64,000 bases of DNA, taken from positions 62,001 through 126,000 of the forward strand of contig CALLMV010000014.1 of NCBI GenBank assembly GCA_938005615.1, in the 5' to 3' direction. The DNA comes from an uncultured Verrucomicrobiae bacterium. GTDB lineage: Bacteria; Verrucomicrobiota; Verrucomicrobiia; JADLBR01; CALLMV01. The notes under the pieces were generated by a model. The model did no database searches, was not told the DNA's origin, and saw only the letters and a list, made by a program, of their open reading frames with translations. This document shows, piece after piece, positions 50,966-58,785 of this stretch. The position numbers and the translations under genes are program-made. How positions within the stretch are numbered: position 1 is the stretch's first letter; each line of letters opens with the position of its first letter.

Positions 50966-52897
50966 TCAAAGTTCACTCACTACCGGCCCGAGAACCAGCG
51001 CGGTGGTCTTGCTCCAGCGGATCGCACGTAATGTCGGTAAAGCCAAGTTTTCAGCATTGCTGCTCAATGCATAAAACCAACCTCGACGATCACTTATTTT
51101 GTTAAACTTCTCAGTCATCACCCGCGGGCGATTTTGTAAAAAACTCGTAAGATCCTCTTCGCTCTGAAGCGGGGCTTCTACTTCCTCGAAGGTATTTTTA
51201 GCGCGTGCTTCAGTACTTTCAGTAACTCTGGAAAATCCAGCAGGAGGCGACACCTCCACGCGAGGTGATCTTACATTGCGACTTGGCTGCACTGCCTGCT
51301 GGCTAGTGCTCTTTGAAGTATTCAGCTCTCGTGCACCGTCGGAGAGATCCGCGGGTTGTAGCACCACACGCGAGCCTGTGTTCACATTGCGCGCGCTCCA
51401 ACGTCGCCCATCTTCATCGACATAAAGCAAATAATCCAAATTCACCGACAGCGAAGAGAGAATCACCGGCGATCCACCTGGCCCACGTTCGCTCATCAGA
51501 TCCACTCTCTCACGCTGGGGCCGCACATAAGTTAACAGATGCCCCTGCCGGGAACGGCTCTCAAACCAGTCACCAGAATAATTTTCCCCCTCAATCCTGA
51601 GGATGCCCCCAGTTCGCTTGGATACTCCCTTCGTCTCTAAGGCATGCATCCAAACATCCCCTGGCAGCGTAAAGTCTCGAGAAAGTAACAGCCCCGTACG
51701 GCACAACTGCTCTTGGTGCACCAGCGCAGAATTCTGCCCAGGCAGCAGCAGCACATTGAGGTGTCGCACTCCAGTGCCGCCTACGCCCTCGGATAAAATC
51801 ACAAAAACTATCAGCAACAAACTCGCCAAAGCACTGATCAAAGGCGTCGTCCAAAAGATTCTCGCACGACGACCCTCTGGCGCAAACCAAAACAAGTTCA
51901 CCGGCCCCACAATTGCCCCAAATAAAATCACAAACACTAAAAAAATAAGCAGATTCAAGCGAGGCTCAGACACCTTGTTGGGCAAGTCCCATCTACTCAC
52001 GGCGTCGCTGTTTGCGACGATTTCCCAACTTCGCACAGGCTGATCGAGCCACAGTGCCTCGGCTTTTTCCGTTTCCACAGATTTCCCGTCCCACTCATGT
52101 AAGGTGATCCTACCGTACCCGTACCTCCACGAATTCTTCTCATCTGAGACTACATTTGGCGGCAGTGGCGGCAACAAACCTTCATCCTCAGTGAATAAAC
52201 GCAGCGTCATACCCTGCGCTACTCCGAGCAGGAGCGCCTGGCGTACTCCATCACGCAGCACGCTATACTCCTGCGTCGTCATCCACAGCCCGCTTACCCC
52301 GCTGTACGCCAACCAATCCGTCGGGAGCTGGGCAGCATCAATCTGTCCACCAGAAAGTTTTCCAGGAACAACACCACTTGCAGCACGTCGGCCTCCGCTG
52401 CTTACGTAATTCGACAGTGGCGTCCATGTCAATGTATGCAAAGGAACACTTAAAAGTGTATAACGCCCGCTCGATCCAAAACCTGAAGAAACACTGCTGG
52501 TCGAATTTCTCAAAATCTGCGGACCATTGACATTGCAGACCAAGTTCCAATAATAACCCTCGGTCACCATTTGCGGCACAGACAGAGAGGTCACCGTTCG
52601 GCCCTTGGCCTCCGTATTTATCATCCGAGAAAAACTCAAAGAAGCCCGATCTTGATTCACCGAGCCACTGTAAGAAACAAACTCAACTTTGTGAGACACC
52701 TGAGCGGGTAATTTATTGGTGACTGCGACCCGGATGGGCATGTGGCCAATTTCAGGAAGCGCTGGATAAGGCGAAAAAATATCAAATTCCAACTTATCCC
52801 CGGTGACTGGCTGCAGTGTGTGCACACTCGCACACACCGAACCGCAAATCGCTCCAAAAAGTATCTGAGTTAATATACATCGCAAAATCCGATTCAT
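50966..52897 (-). CDS. large unknown membrane protein with N-terminal periplasmic domain
   Basis: 643 residues, not assigned to a family. It starts with a signal peptide (MNRILRCILTQILFGAICGS) and has about 290 beta-rich extracytoplasmic residues, two membrane helices in the middle (LLIFLVFVILFGAIVGPVNL, ISALASLLLIVFVIL) and a C-terminal region that again looks beta-rich. The GPVNLFWFAP block after the first helix recalls membrane proteins of unknown function seen in other Verrucomicrobia. It precedes the sigma-54 activator in the opposite sense of transcription flow (both on the minus strand, activator upstream by 43 bases), so co-transcription with the activator is likely. Confidence 0.6.
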   Translation of the reverse strand: MNRILRCILTQILFGAICGSVCASVHTLQPVTGDKLEFDIFSPYPALPEIGHMPIRVAVTNKLPAQVSHKVEFVSYSGSVNQDRASLSFSRMINTEAKGRTVTSLSVPQMVTEGYYWNLVCNVNGPQILRNSTSSVSSGFGSSGRYTLLSVPLHTLTWTPLSNYVSSGGRRAASGVVPGKLSGGQIDAAQLPTDWLAYSGVSGLWMTTQEYSVLRDGVRQALLLGVAQGMTLRLFTEDEGLLPPLPPNVVSDEKNSWRYGYGRITLHEWDGKSVETEKAEALWLDQPVRSWEIVANSDAVSRWDLPNKVSEPRLNLLIFLVFVILFGAIVGPVNLFWFAPEGRRARIFWTTPLISALASLLLIVFVILSEGVGGTGVRHLNVLLLPGQNSALVHQEQLCRTGLLLSRDFTLPGDVWMHALETKGVSKRTGGILRIEGENYSGDWFESRSRQGHLLTYVRPQRERVDLMSERGPGGSPVILSSLSVNLDYLLYVDEDGRRWSARNVNTGSRVVLQPADLSDGARELNTSKSTSQQAVQPSRNVRSPRVEVSPPAGFSRVTESTEARAKNTFEEVEAPLQSEEDLTSFLQNRPRVMTEKFNKISDRRGWFYALSSNAENLALPTLRAIRWSKTTALVLGPVVSEL

Positions 52898-52940
52898 GTG
52901 CTCACATGCTGTGCTTCATGCTTGCCTAGGTCAATCCGCG

Positions 52941-54356
52941 TCAGTCCTCTGCGGTGGTAATTCCCAATTCAGAAATCCGCTTGCGTAGTGTAGCTCGAGC
53001 CATGCCCAGACGTCGAGAAGCCTGCACCTGGTTACCTTTCTCCTCCTGAAGCACACGCAGCAGGCACTCCCGCTCTAGGTAATCCAGCAGCGGCACGTTG
53101 GGATTCGCACGGTGGTGATTCAGAATCGTCTCAAAGGCCCGCTCCACTTCCGCAGGCATTTTCTCCCCTTCCTCTCGGGGATGGCGGCTCAGGCCCAGTA
53201 CTGCCTGTGGCAGGTGATGGGGCAAGATGGTATCACCTGTGGCTAGAACTGCCGCTCGGTGCAGGCAGTTCTCCAACTCGCGCACATTTCCCGGCCAGGA
53301 ATAATTCTTCAAGATTGTCATCGCCTCTTCTGAAATTGAATAGACCCCAATATCCTCCTTGGATGCGATCTTGCGCAGGATCGCAACAGCCATTTCCGGT
53401 ATGTCTGCACGCCGCTCTCGCAGGCTTGGCACCTCGATTCGTACCACATTCAGCCGGTAGTAAAGGTCTTCTCGAAAACGGCCGCCGCGAATATCACTTT
53501 CCAGGTTACGATTCGTTGCGGCGATCACTCGTACGTTTACCCGAATCGGTACGTTTGATCCTACGCGACAAAACTCCCCATCCTGCAGTACCCGCAACAG
53601 CTTGGCCTGAACGGCAAGCGGAATATCCCCAACCTCATCCAAAAAAAGTGTGCCTTCGTCACAATACTCAAACTTTCCTACACGGCTGTGAGTTGCTCCC
53701 GTAAAAGCCCCGCGCTCGTGCCCGAACAACTCACTCTCCAACAACGCTTCCGGGATTGCCGCACAGTTCACAGCCATGTAAGGCCCCGCTTTGCGCAGAC
53801 TATGTCGGTAAATCGCGCGGGCGATTAACTCCTTACCAGTGCCACTCTCTCCAGTAATCAGGACATTGGCATTGCTTGGAGCCACCTGCCCGATGACTTT
53901 AAAAATAGCCATCATCTCCGGGGTGGAACCAATGATCGCTTCCGGCTCAAAATCTCCCACAGGATTAAGACCCATCTTTAGAGACTTGATGCTGCGCACT
54001 GTTTGCAACGCATCCTGGATTACAAACCGCGCATGCTTCTCCTCAAACGGCACGTGCACAATATCGTAAGCCCCAAGTTTCATCACCTCGATGGCCACCT
54101 CTGGGCTTTTGACCGATGTAAACACCACCACCGCCGTCTGCGGCAGCAAATTCTTCAAAGCCTGCAACATCGCCAGCCCGGTAGGTGTATCTCGCCCGAT
54201 TTCGATCAATCCCAAATCACATTTAGTATCCTCCAGCTTGTTTAGTACACCTTCCAGCTTGCGGTGAACTAACAACTGGCACTTTGGACCTTGAAAGTTT
54301 GCCTCCACGAAGCGCAAAGTTTCTGAAGACGGATTAACAAGGAGAATTTTTTCCAT
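52941..54356 (-). CDS. sigma-54-dependent response regulator with atypical receiver
   Basis: 471 residues of NtrC-type layout. Residues 1-120 form a receiver domain, but the acidic pair is replaced (LLVNPSS), the phosphorylated Asp is Glu52 (LGLIEIG), and the usual Lys-Pro is HVP. Residues 140-385 are the AAA+ domain with TGESGTGKE (Walker A), the sigma-54 contact loop ERGAFTGA, LFLDEVGDI (Walker B), the sensor AATNRNL and the arginine finger region. A Fis-type helix-turn-helix is at the end (GNQVQASRRLGMARATLRKRI). The Glu could mimic phosphorylation and make the protein constitutively active. No histidine kinase is adjacent. Confidence 0.9.
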   Translation of the reverse strand: MEKILLVNPSSETLRFVEANFQGPKCQLLVHRKLEGVLNKLEDTKCDLGLIEIGRDTPTGLAMLQALKNLLPQTAVVVFTSVKSPEVAIEVMKLGAYDIVHVPFEEKHARFVIQDALQTVRSIKSLKMGLNPVGDFEPEAIIGSTPEMMAIFKVIGQVAPSNANVLITGESGTGKELIARAIYRHSLRKAGPYMAVNCAAIPEALLESELFGHERGAFTGATHSRVGKFEYCDEGTLFLDEVGDIPLAVQAKLLRVLQDGEFCRVGSNVPIRVNVRVIAATNRNLESDIRGGRFREDLYYRLNVVRIEVPSLRERRADIPEMAVAILRKIASKEDIGVYSISEEAMTILKNYSWPGNVRELENCLHRAAVLATGDTILPHHLPQAVLGLSRHPREEGEKMPAEVERAFETILNHHRANPNVPLLDYLERECLLRVLQEEKGNQVQASRRLGMARATLRKRISELGITTAED

Positions 54357-54385
54357 AATACAGGCAGAGTGATATTTTTTTTACT

Positions 54386-55690
54386 TTAAAGCAAAAATTT
54401 ATTACCTGCCAGTAAAATATGACTGTTTAAATATTCGCAAATATTCTCAATTTGAACAGTTTCTTCACCAATTCGACCATCAGGAACCTCCAACCACTTA
54501 AACACCGCAAGAGCCTCGGACTGCAAAATGAGCGCAGCCGCAGCGCCTTGTTCTGCAGCATGTTGAAGTTGTTTTGATAAGCTGAGCTCTCGCAAAGAGT
54601 AGAGCACAAAACATCCCGTCTGCACACGAATATCCATTGCCAATTTAAGGGCTAATTTTCGCATTTCCGGGCTATTCCAACACAGAAAAAGTGATTTTTT
54701 AACAAAATTCGTTGGAAAAAGCCCTTTTTCTTGCAGAATATCACCTAAAACCACATCTCCCATCCCAAAACCTGCAGCTGGCAAGTCTAAGCCCATCAAG
54801 TTTTGCACCAAATCGTCATACCGCCCACCTCCAGCAATAGCACGTCCGGTCGTGAGACCTTGTTTATCAAGCGCAAATGCCTCAAATACTGCACCTGTAT
54901 AGTAAGCAAGACCACGCACAATCCGAAGATCCAGCCGGTAGAAACCTTCGCAGCCAAGAGCATCGAGGTCAAAGGTTATTTCTGTCAAATAATTGCTAAA
55001 TTCTGAGGCAGGCAACGACGAAAATTCAGTGATTTTGAGCAGATCTAGCAAATTTTTAATCTGTTTTTCGGTTAAACCGGCTTCCAGTAATAGATTTTGT
55101 GTCTTTTCAGGCGAATTTCTTTCAATTTTATCAATAATTCCCAGTATTTTAAGGAAATTTTCGGGTAAAATATCGATTTTTTTAAGAAAATCGAGCCAAA
55201 TTCCTCGGTGCGAAAGACGAATAGTAAAATCCTCTTTACCCAGCCCAAAACTGCGAAGTGTCCTAATTACGAGCGCAATGAGCTCAGCATCTGCTGCTGG
55301 ATTACTCAGACCCACAATGTCAGCATTAAACTGAAAATGCTCGCGCAAGCGCCCTTTTTGTTGCCTTTCATAACGAAAAAGTTGGGGAATTGAAAACCAT
55401 TTTAAGGGCTTTTTGTAATGTCTTTGATGCTCAGCGACTAAGCGGGCAAAAGTGGGGGTCAACTCTGGCCGAAGAGCCACGTCACGCTCGCCCTTATCAC
55501 GAAAATGATACAACTGATTAACTATTTCCTCGCCAGATTTCTTTGTGTAAAGCTCCAGCGGCTCTAAGATTGGACCGGCATACTCTACAAATCCAAATTT
55601 TTGGGCATTTTCGCGAAATTTTTGGAAAATATATTTTTGTTTTGTCCAGTAATCGGGCAAAAAGTCACGAAATCCTGGCAGTGCAGGCAT
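54386..55690 (-). CDS. hisS: histidine--tRNA ligase
   Basis: 434 residues. Class II motifs: LRPELTPTFARLV, the motif 2 loop RYERQQKGRLREHFQFNADIVG, and the histidine-binding VRGLAYYTGAVFE; motif 3 lies in GGGRYDDLV / AAGFGMGDV. It charges tRNA-His. The gene is clearly more AT-rich and Lys/Phe/Leu-rich than its neighbours, which could mean it was acquired or has drifted. The ATG at 55690 is followed immediately by the family start MPALPGFRDFLP. It lies 23 bases after the HU-like gene. Confidence 0.93.
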   Translation of the reverse strand: MPALPGFRDFLPDYWTKQKYIFQKFRENAQKFGFVEYAGPILEPLELYTKKSGEEIVNQLYHFRDKGERDVALRPELTPTFARLVAEHQRHYKKPLKWFSIPQLFRYERQQKGRLREHFQFNADIVGLSNPAADAELIALVIRTLRSFGLGKEDFTIRLSHRGIWLDFLKKIDILPENFLKILGIIDKIERNSPEKTQNLLLEAGLTEKQIKNLLDLLKITEFSSLPASEFSNYLTEITFDLDALGCEGFYRLDLRIVRGLAYYTGAVFEAFALDKQGLTTGRAIAGGGRYDDLVQNLMGLDLPAAGFGMGDVVLGDILQEKGLFPTNFVKKSLFLCWNSPEMRKLALKLAMDIRVQTGCFVLYSLRELSLSKQLQHAAEQGAAAALILQSEALAVFKWLEVPDGRIGEETVQIENICEYLNSHILLAGNKFLL

Positions 55691-55713
55691 GATAGAAAGT
55701 GTCGGCGTGCGGC

Positions 55714-56130
55714 TTAGAAAAGCTCTGCGTTGAAGGCCTTGGCAGTAGCAGCAGTATTGTGAGATTTTTGGCTGCTTTCATCTAAAATGTGTGAGTTTTG
55801 AGCCGATTTTTCAGATGAAACGCCATTATTTCTTTGGTTGTAAGCTTCTGTGACACGCTTTTTGAGTTCTTTACCAACTTTGAATTTAACGACTGGCTGT
55901 GCAGGGATGGGGACGTCAACCTCTGGACGGTTGGGATTGCGGCCAACACGTGGTTTGCGTACGCGCAATTCAAAAACACCAAAGTTGCGCAACTCCACGT
56001 TGCGCCCTTCGACAACTGCGTCGGCAATGTAATCAAGTGTCTTTTGGACGACTTTCATCACGTCCTGTTGAATGAGACCAGTTTCTTTGGAGATAGAGAC
56101 AACAATGTCACGTTTGGTGAGATTTTCCAT
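55714..56130 (-). CDS. HU/IHF-family DNA-binding protein with a C-terminal tail
   Basis: 138 residues. Residues 1-95 match HU/IHF: LTKRDIVVSISKETGL, LRNFGVFELRVRKPRVGRNP (the DNA-binding arm region, GRNP) and VVKFKVGKELKKRV. The tail of about 40 residues (from NNGVSSEKSAQ) is polar and probably disordered; most HU proteins lack it. The GRNPNR pattern makes HU/IHF clear, though not which subunit. Confidence 0.9.
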   Translation of the reverse strand: MENLTKRDIVVSISKETGLIQQDVMKVVQKTLDYIADAVVEGRNVELRNFGVFELRVRKPRVGRNPNRPEVDVPIPAQPVVKFKVGKELKKRVTEAYNQRNNGVSSEKSAQNSHILDESSQKSHNTAATAKAFNAELF

Positions 56131-56234
56131 ATTTAGCAGTTAATCCTTAATGAGTTGCACGAAAAAGGCAAGAGTAAAAACTTCCTCCGTCTCAAGCAGT
56201 GCCAAGGAACTTGCAACTCGGCATCAGATGCAGA

Positions 56235-57525
56235 TTACTTTTTCAGGCAGTCGAGCACTGCGCGGAATTTGGGCATCTGATCGGGAGATTGCCCGTAGAA
56301 CTCGACGTGGCCCTATGAGCCCCAGCGCATGCCTTGCTGGCTAGCGCTGCTAAAGATACAAAAGAGTTCGCAATTGAGTGCTTCGTGCTGGCGGAAGAGT
56401 TCGATGTAGGCACCGTACATTTGCTGGCTGAATTGGGCTTCACGGAGAGCTGGCGTGTAAGGGGTCTCTTGCTGATTGCGAGGCTGGATGTGTTGGCCGC
56501 CCTCGTAAACGATAAACCGGAGATTAAATTCATCGGCAATTTGGCGGATCTGGCTGGAAAAATTGGCTGCTTTGTCCTTTAGGTTCCCCATGACGTCGAA
56601 CATCACTTGCTCGGCTGTAAGATCCGCTCCGGCGGCCTCCCAGCGTTCGTAAACCTCTTTGTCAGGGCCGAAGTATCCGGTAGGGGAGATTGCTTCGGCG
56701 CCTCCGCTATGTTGCACTACATATCGGGCGGTACGGCGTGCCGTATCCGGCCAAGATTGCTGGACAGCAATCACACGGATGATCCGGCTCTTCTGGTCGC
56801 CGAATTCTTCATGCCAGATTTTAAAGGTACGGGCAAAGAGATATGCTCACTGGGTAAAAGAGATATGCTCATTGGGTACGCCTCCAGAGCTCCAAGTGTA
56901 GAATTCTGCAGGTTTGCGATCAGCCCATTTTTGAAGACGGGAGTCGTTCGTACTCATCCAATCCATAAATCGGAGGGTGTCGAAGTGCTCGACGTAAGCA
57001 AGGAACTCTGGGGTGTGAGGGTTTTCTTTGGACTGCTTGGGGTCAATACCTGGAGGTAAGATAGTGATGTTGCGTATCGGGTTGCGCTCTTCGGCACGGC
57101 GCATGATAAGGACGGCATAGCCAAGAGTTTTCGCGTATTTCGATCTCGCCATCATTGGAACCCGTTGGGGTGAAGCGGGCACCTAGGTCAGCTGCTAACT
57201 CCCCTTCGCCATCCCAACGGATAGTGTAGGTGCCAGGGCGGTGGTTGGGAATAATTGCTCGGAGAATGACGGAGCGCTCAGTCTCGTCGTTGACAGGCAC
57301 GCGCTCAGGGTAACCGTGGCTACGAAATTTGAAGAGGTCTCTTTTTTTAATGTCCCAATCGCTAGGGCCTTCGCCGTAGAAACTGGTCCACATCCGAGCG
57401 CCGCGCATAAGGTTTTGGGTAGGTAGCTTATCTTCCCAGTCATTAATGCTGGAGAGATTACTGCGGAGGCGTAATTTGGGGAGGCTGTCCGCAAACGTTG
57501 GTGCTGAAGCAAGAGCCAACAGCAA
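56235..57525 (-). pseudogene. large secreted protein (GH-A clan-like), broken in several places
   Basis: Translated pieces in order: a signal-like segment (LALASAPTFAD), LRGARMWTSFYGEGPSDW-like and RPGTYTIRWDGEG blocks, LRFMDWMSTNDSRLQKWADR, FKIWHEEFG, AISPTGYFGP and a C-terminal HVEFYGQSPDQMPK. This order resembles secreted glycoside-hydrolase-like proteins of planctomycetes. Lesions: a frameshift near 57115, a TGA at 56847-56849 where Trp is expected, a TAG at 56313-56315 where Trp is expected (WGS*GHVEF), and an apparent internal deletion before FKIWHEEFG. A tandem duplication of 22 bases sits at the second lesion. No good start codon is visible. The function is lost if the sequence is right. 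Confidence 0.75.
56835..56878. repeat. 22-base tandem duplication
   Basis: Two adjacent copies of a 22-base unit at 56835-56856 and 56857-56878, differing by one base. They lie inside the secreted-protein pseudogene next to its in-frame TGA; 22 is not a multiple of three, so the duplication would shift a reading frame. Confidence 0.8.
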
Positions 57526-57600
57526 AAGAGCCGTAATTGCGGTAAGTAGCGGGCGTGATTTTAGCTGGCGTGATTTTGATCTTTTTTGAGTGAGGGGTTA

Positions 57601-58064
57601 ATGATGTGATTGCCAGAAGGTCTGGTATGGTGTAATGATTATGAATTACTTTTAGGATTTAGCTTAGATTAACGTTTTTTTTCAATAAAAATTAAAGCTG
57701 ACGACGACTTGTTGTGTAACGTACAGACTTTAGTGAATAGCGTGTGGGTCTATTTTTAAATTGCTGTTTTTTTAAAATTCGATCTGCGGCGTACATATAT
57801 CGGGCAACTACCGGCAGAGTGTAAGTAGAGTTTTAGCTAAGCTTTCTGAAGAACTAGCCTTTTTGAGCTAATAAAGTATTTTTATCATTTGATTTAGAAA
57901 GTCTTATCGCAAGTTTTAATTGAGGTCATCTGAAAAGAGTTCTGGTGTTAAGATGGTCGATCCGATAGCTAGCAGTAGTCTGCAAGGCAGTGTTTACCAT
58001 CTTTAAAACATGCCGAACCTGCAATGACTTGACAGTCATATCTCTATTTAGGATTTTAAAGGCT
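57601..58064. other. AT-rich intergenic region, no gene seen
   Basis: About 460 bases between the broken secreted-protein gene and the cyclophilin gene. AT-rich with short direct repeats (for example GGCGTGATTTT twice just below it, at 57552 and 57567). I see no convincing frame, tRNA or terminator. It may hold the promoter of the cyclophilin gene. Confidence 0.6.
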
Positions 58065-58631
58065 ATGTACAAATTCATTTATCCAGTAGTGGCTTGCATT
58101 ATTATCCCCGCTGCCATAATCGCTGAGCTTGATACTCAAATTGAAACATCAGCCCCAAAAAACGAAAGCTCCCCTCCAATGATCGAAATGACTACACCGC
58201 ACGGAAAAATCACTCTGGAACTTTTTCCAGAAGCTGCTCCCAAACACGTCGAACGCATCCTCACTCTAACCCGTGAAGGCTTTTATGATGGGATTCTGTT
58301 TCACCGTGTCGTTCCTAACTTCGTAGCCCAAGTGGGTGACCCCAAAACAAAAAAGGGGCTTGATCAACCCGGTGTAGGCTCGGGCGGTTCTGACTATCCA
58401 AATGTCCCTTTGGAAGTCAAGGAGGGCATTCGGAATACACGCGGAGCGCTAGCAGCCGCACGTACAAGCGATCCCAACTCTTTTAACAGCCAGTTTTACA
58501 TCGTACTTAAAGACGCGCCTCACTTGGATATGCAATACACTGTCTTTGGTAAGGTGGTAGGTAACGGTATGGATATCGTAGACAAAATTCGTGTCGGCGA
58601 TCCAATTATAAAAATGACCATCATTGAATGA
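58065..58631 (+). CDS. secreted cyclophilin-type peptidyl-prolyl isomerase
   Basis: 188 residues with a hydrophobic N-terminal segment (FIYPVVACIIIPAAIIA), then the cyclophilin domain: TPHGKITLELFPEAAP, FYDGILFHRVVPNFVAQVGD, NSQFYIVLKDAPHLDMQYTVFGKVV and the Arg in LFHRVV. These enzymes speed proline isomerisation in folding proteins; the signal places it in the periplasm. I use the ATG at 58065 with AAAGG just upstream. It is convergent with the long helical-repeat protein. Confidence 0.88.
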   Translation: MYKFIYPVVACIIIPAAIIAELDTQIETSAPKNESSPPMIEMTTPHGKITLELFPEAAPKHVERILTLTREGFYDGILFHRVVPNFVAQVGDPKTKKGLDQPGVGSGGSDYPNVPLEVKEGIRNTRGALAAARTSDPNSFNSQFYIVLKDAPHLDMQYTVFGKVVGNGMDIVDKIRVGDPIIKMTIIE

Positions 58632-58785
58632 GGCGCTACTAAAGTTAGCCTTGGACGAGTAGGTTGGTTTTTCTGACTTATTTTCTAAAAATCCTAAACT
58701 TCGGTTCACAGTATCAATTGATGCTCACAATCCAGTCAACCAAATGACTGTGAACGGGATCTCCACAAAAATATAACAAGTCTTA

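Noticed and set aside
1137-57525. Possible reassignment of TAG as a sense codon, since three genes carry in-frame TAG
   Set aside because: TAG ends normal genes here (the fucosyltransferase at 6837, the protease at 21636), and the affected genes also carry frameshifts or TAA/TGA stops, so decay is the simpler view.
57552-57577. Two copies of GGCGTGATTTT 15 bases apart upstream of the broken secreted-protein gene
   Set aside because: Short and AT-rich; may be chance or part of a decayed leader, with no further support.
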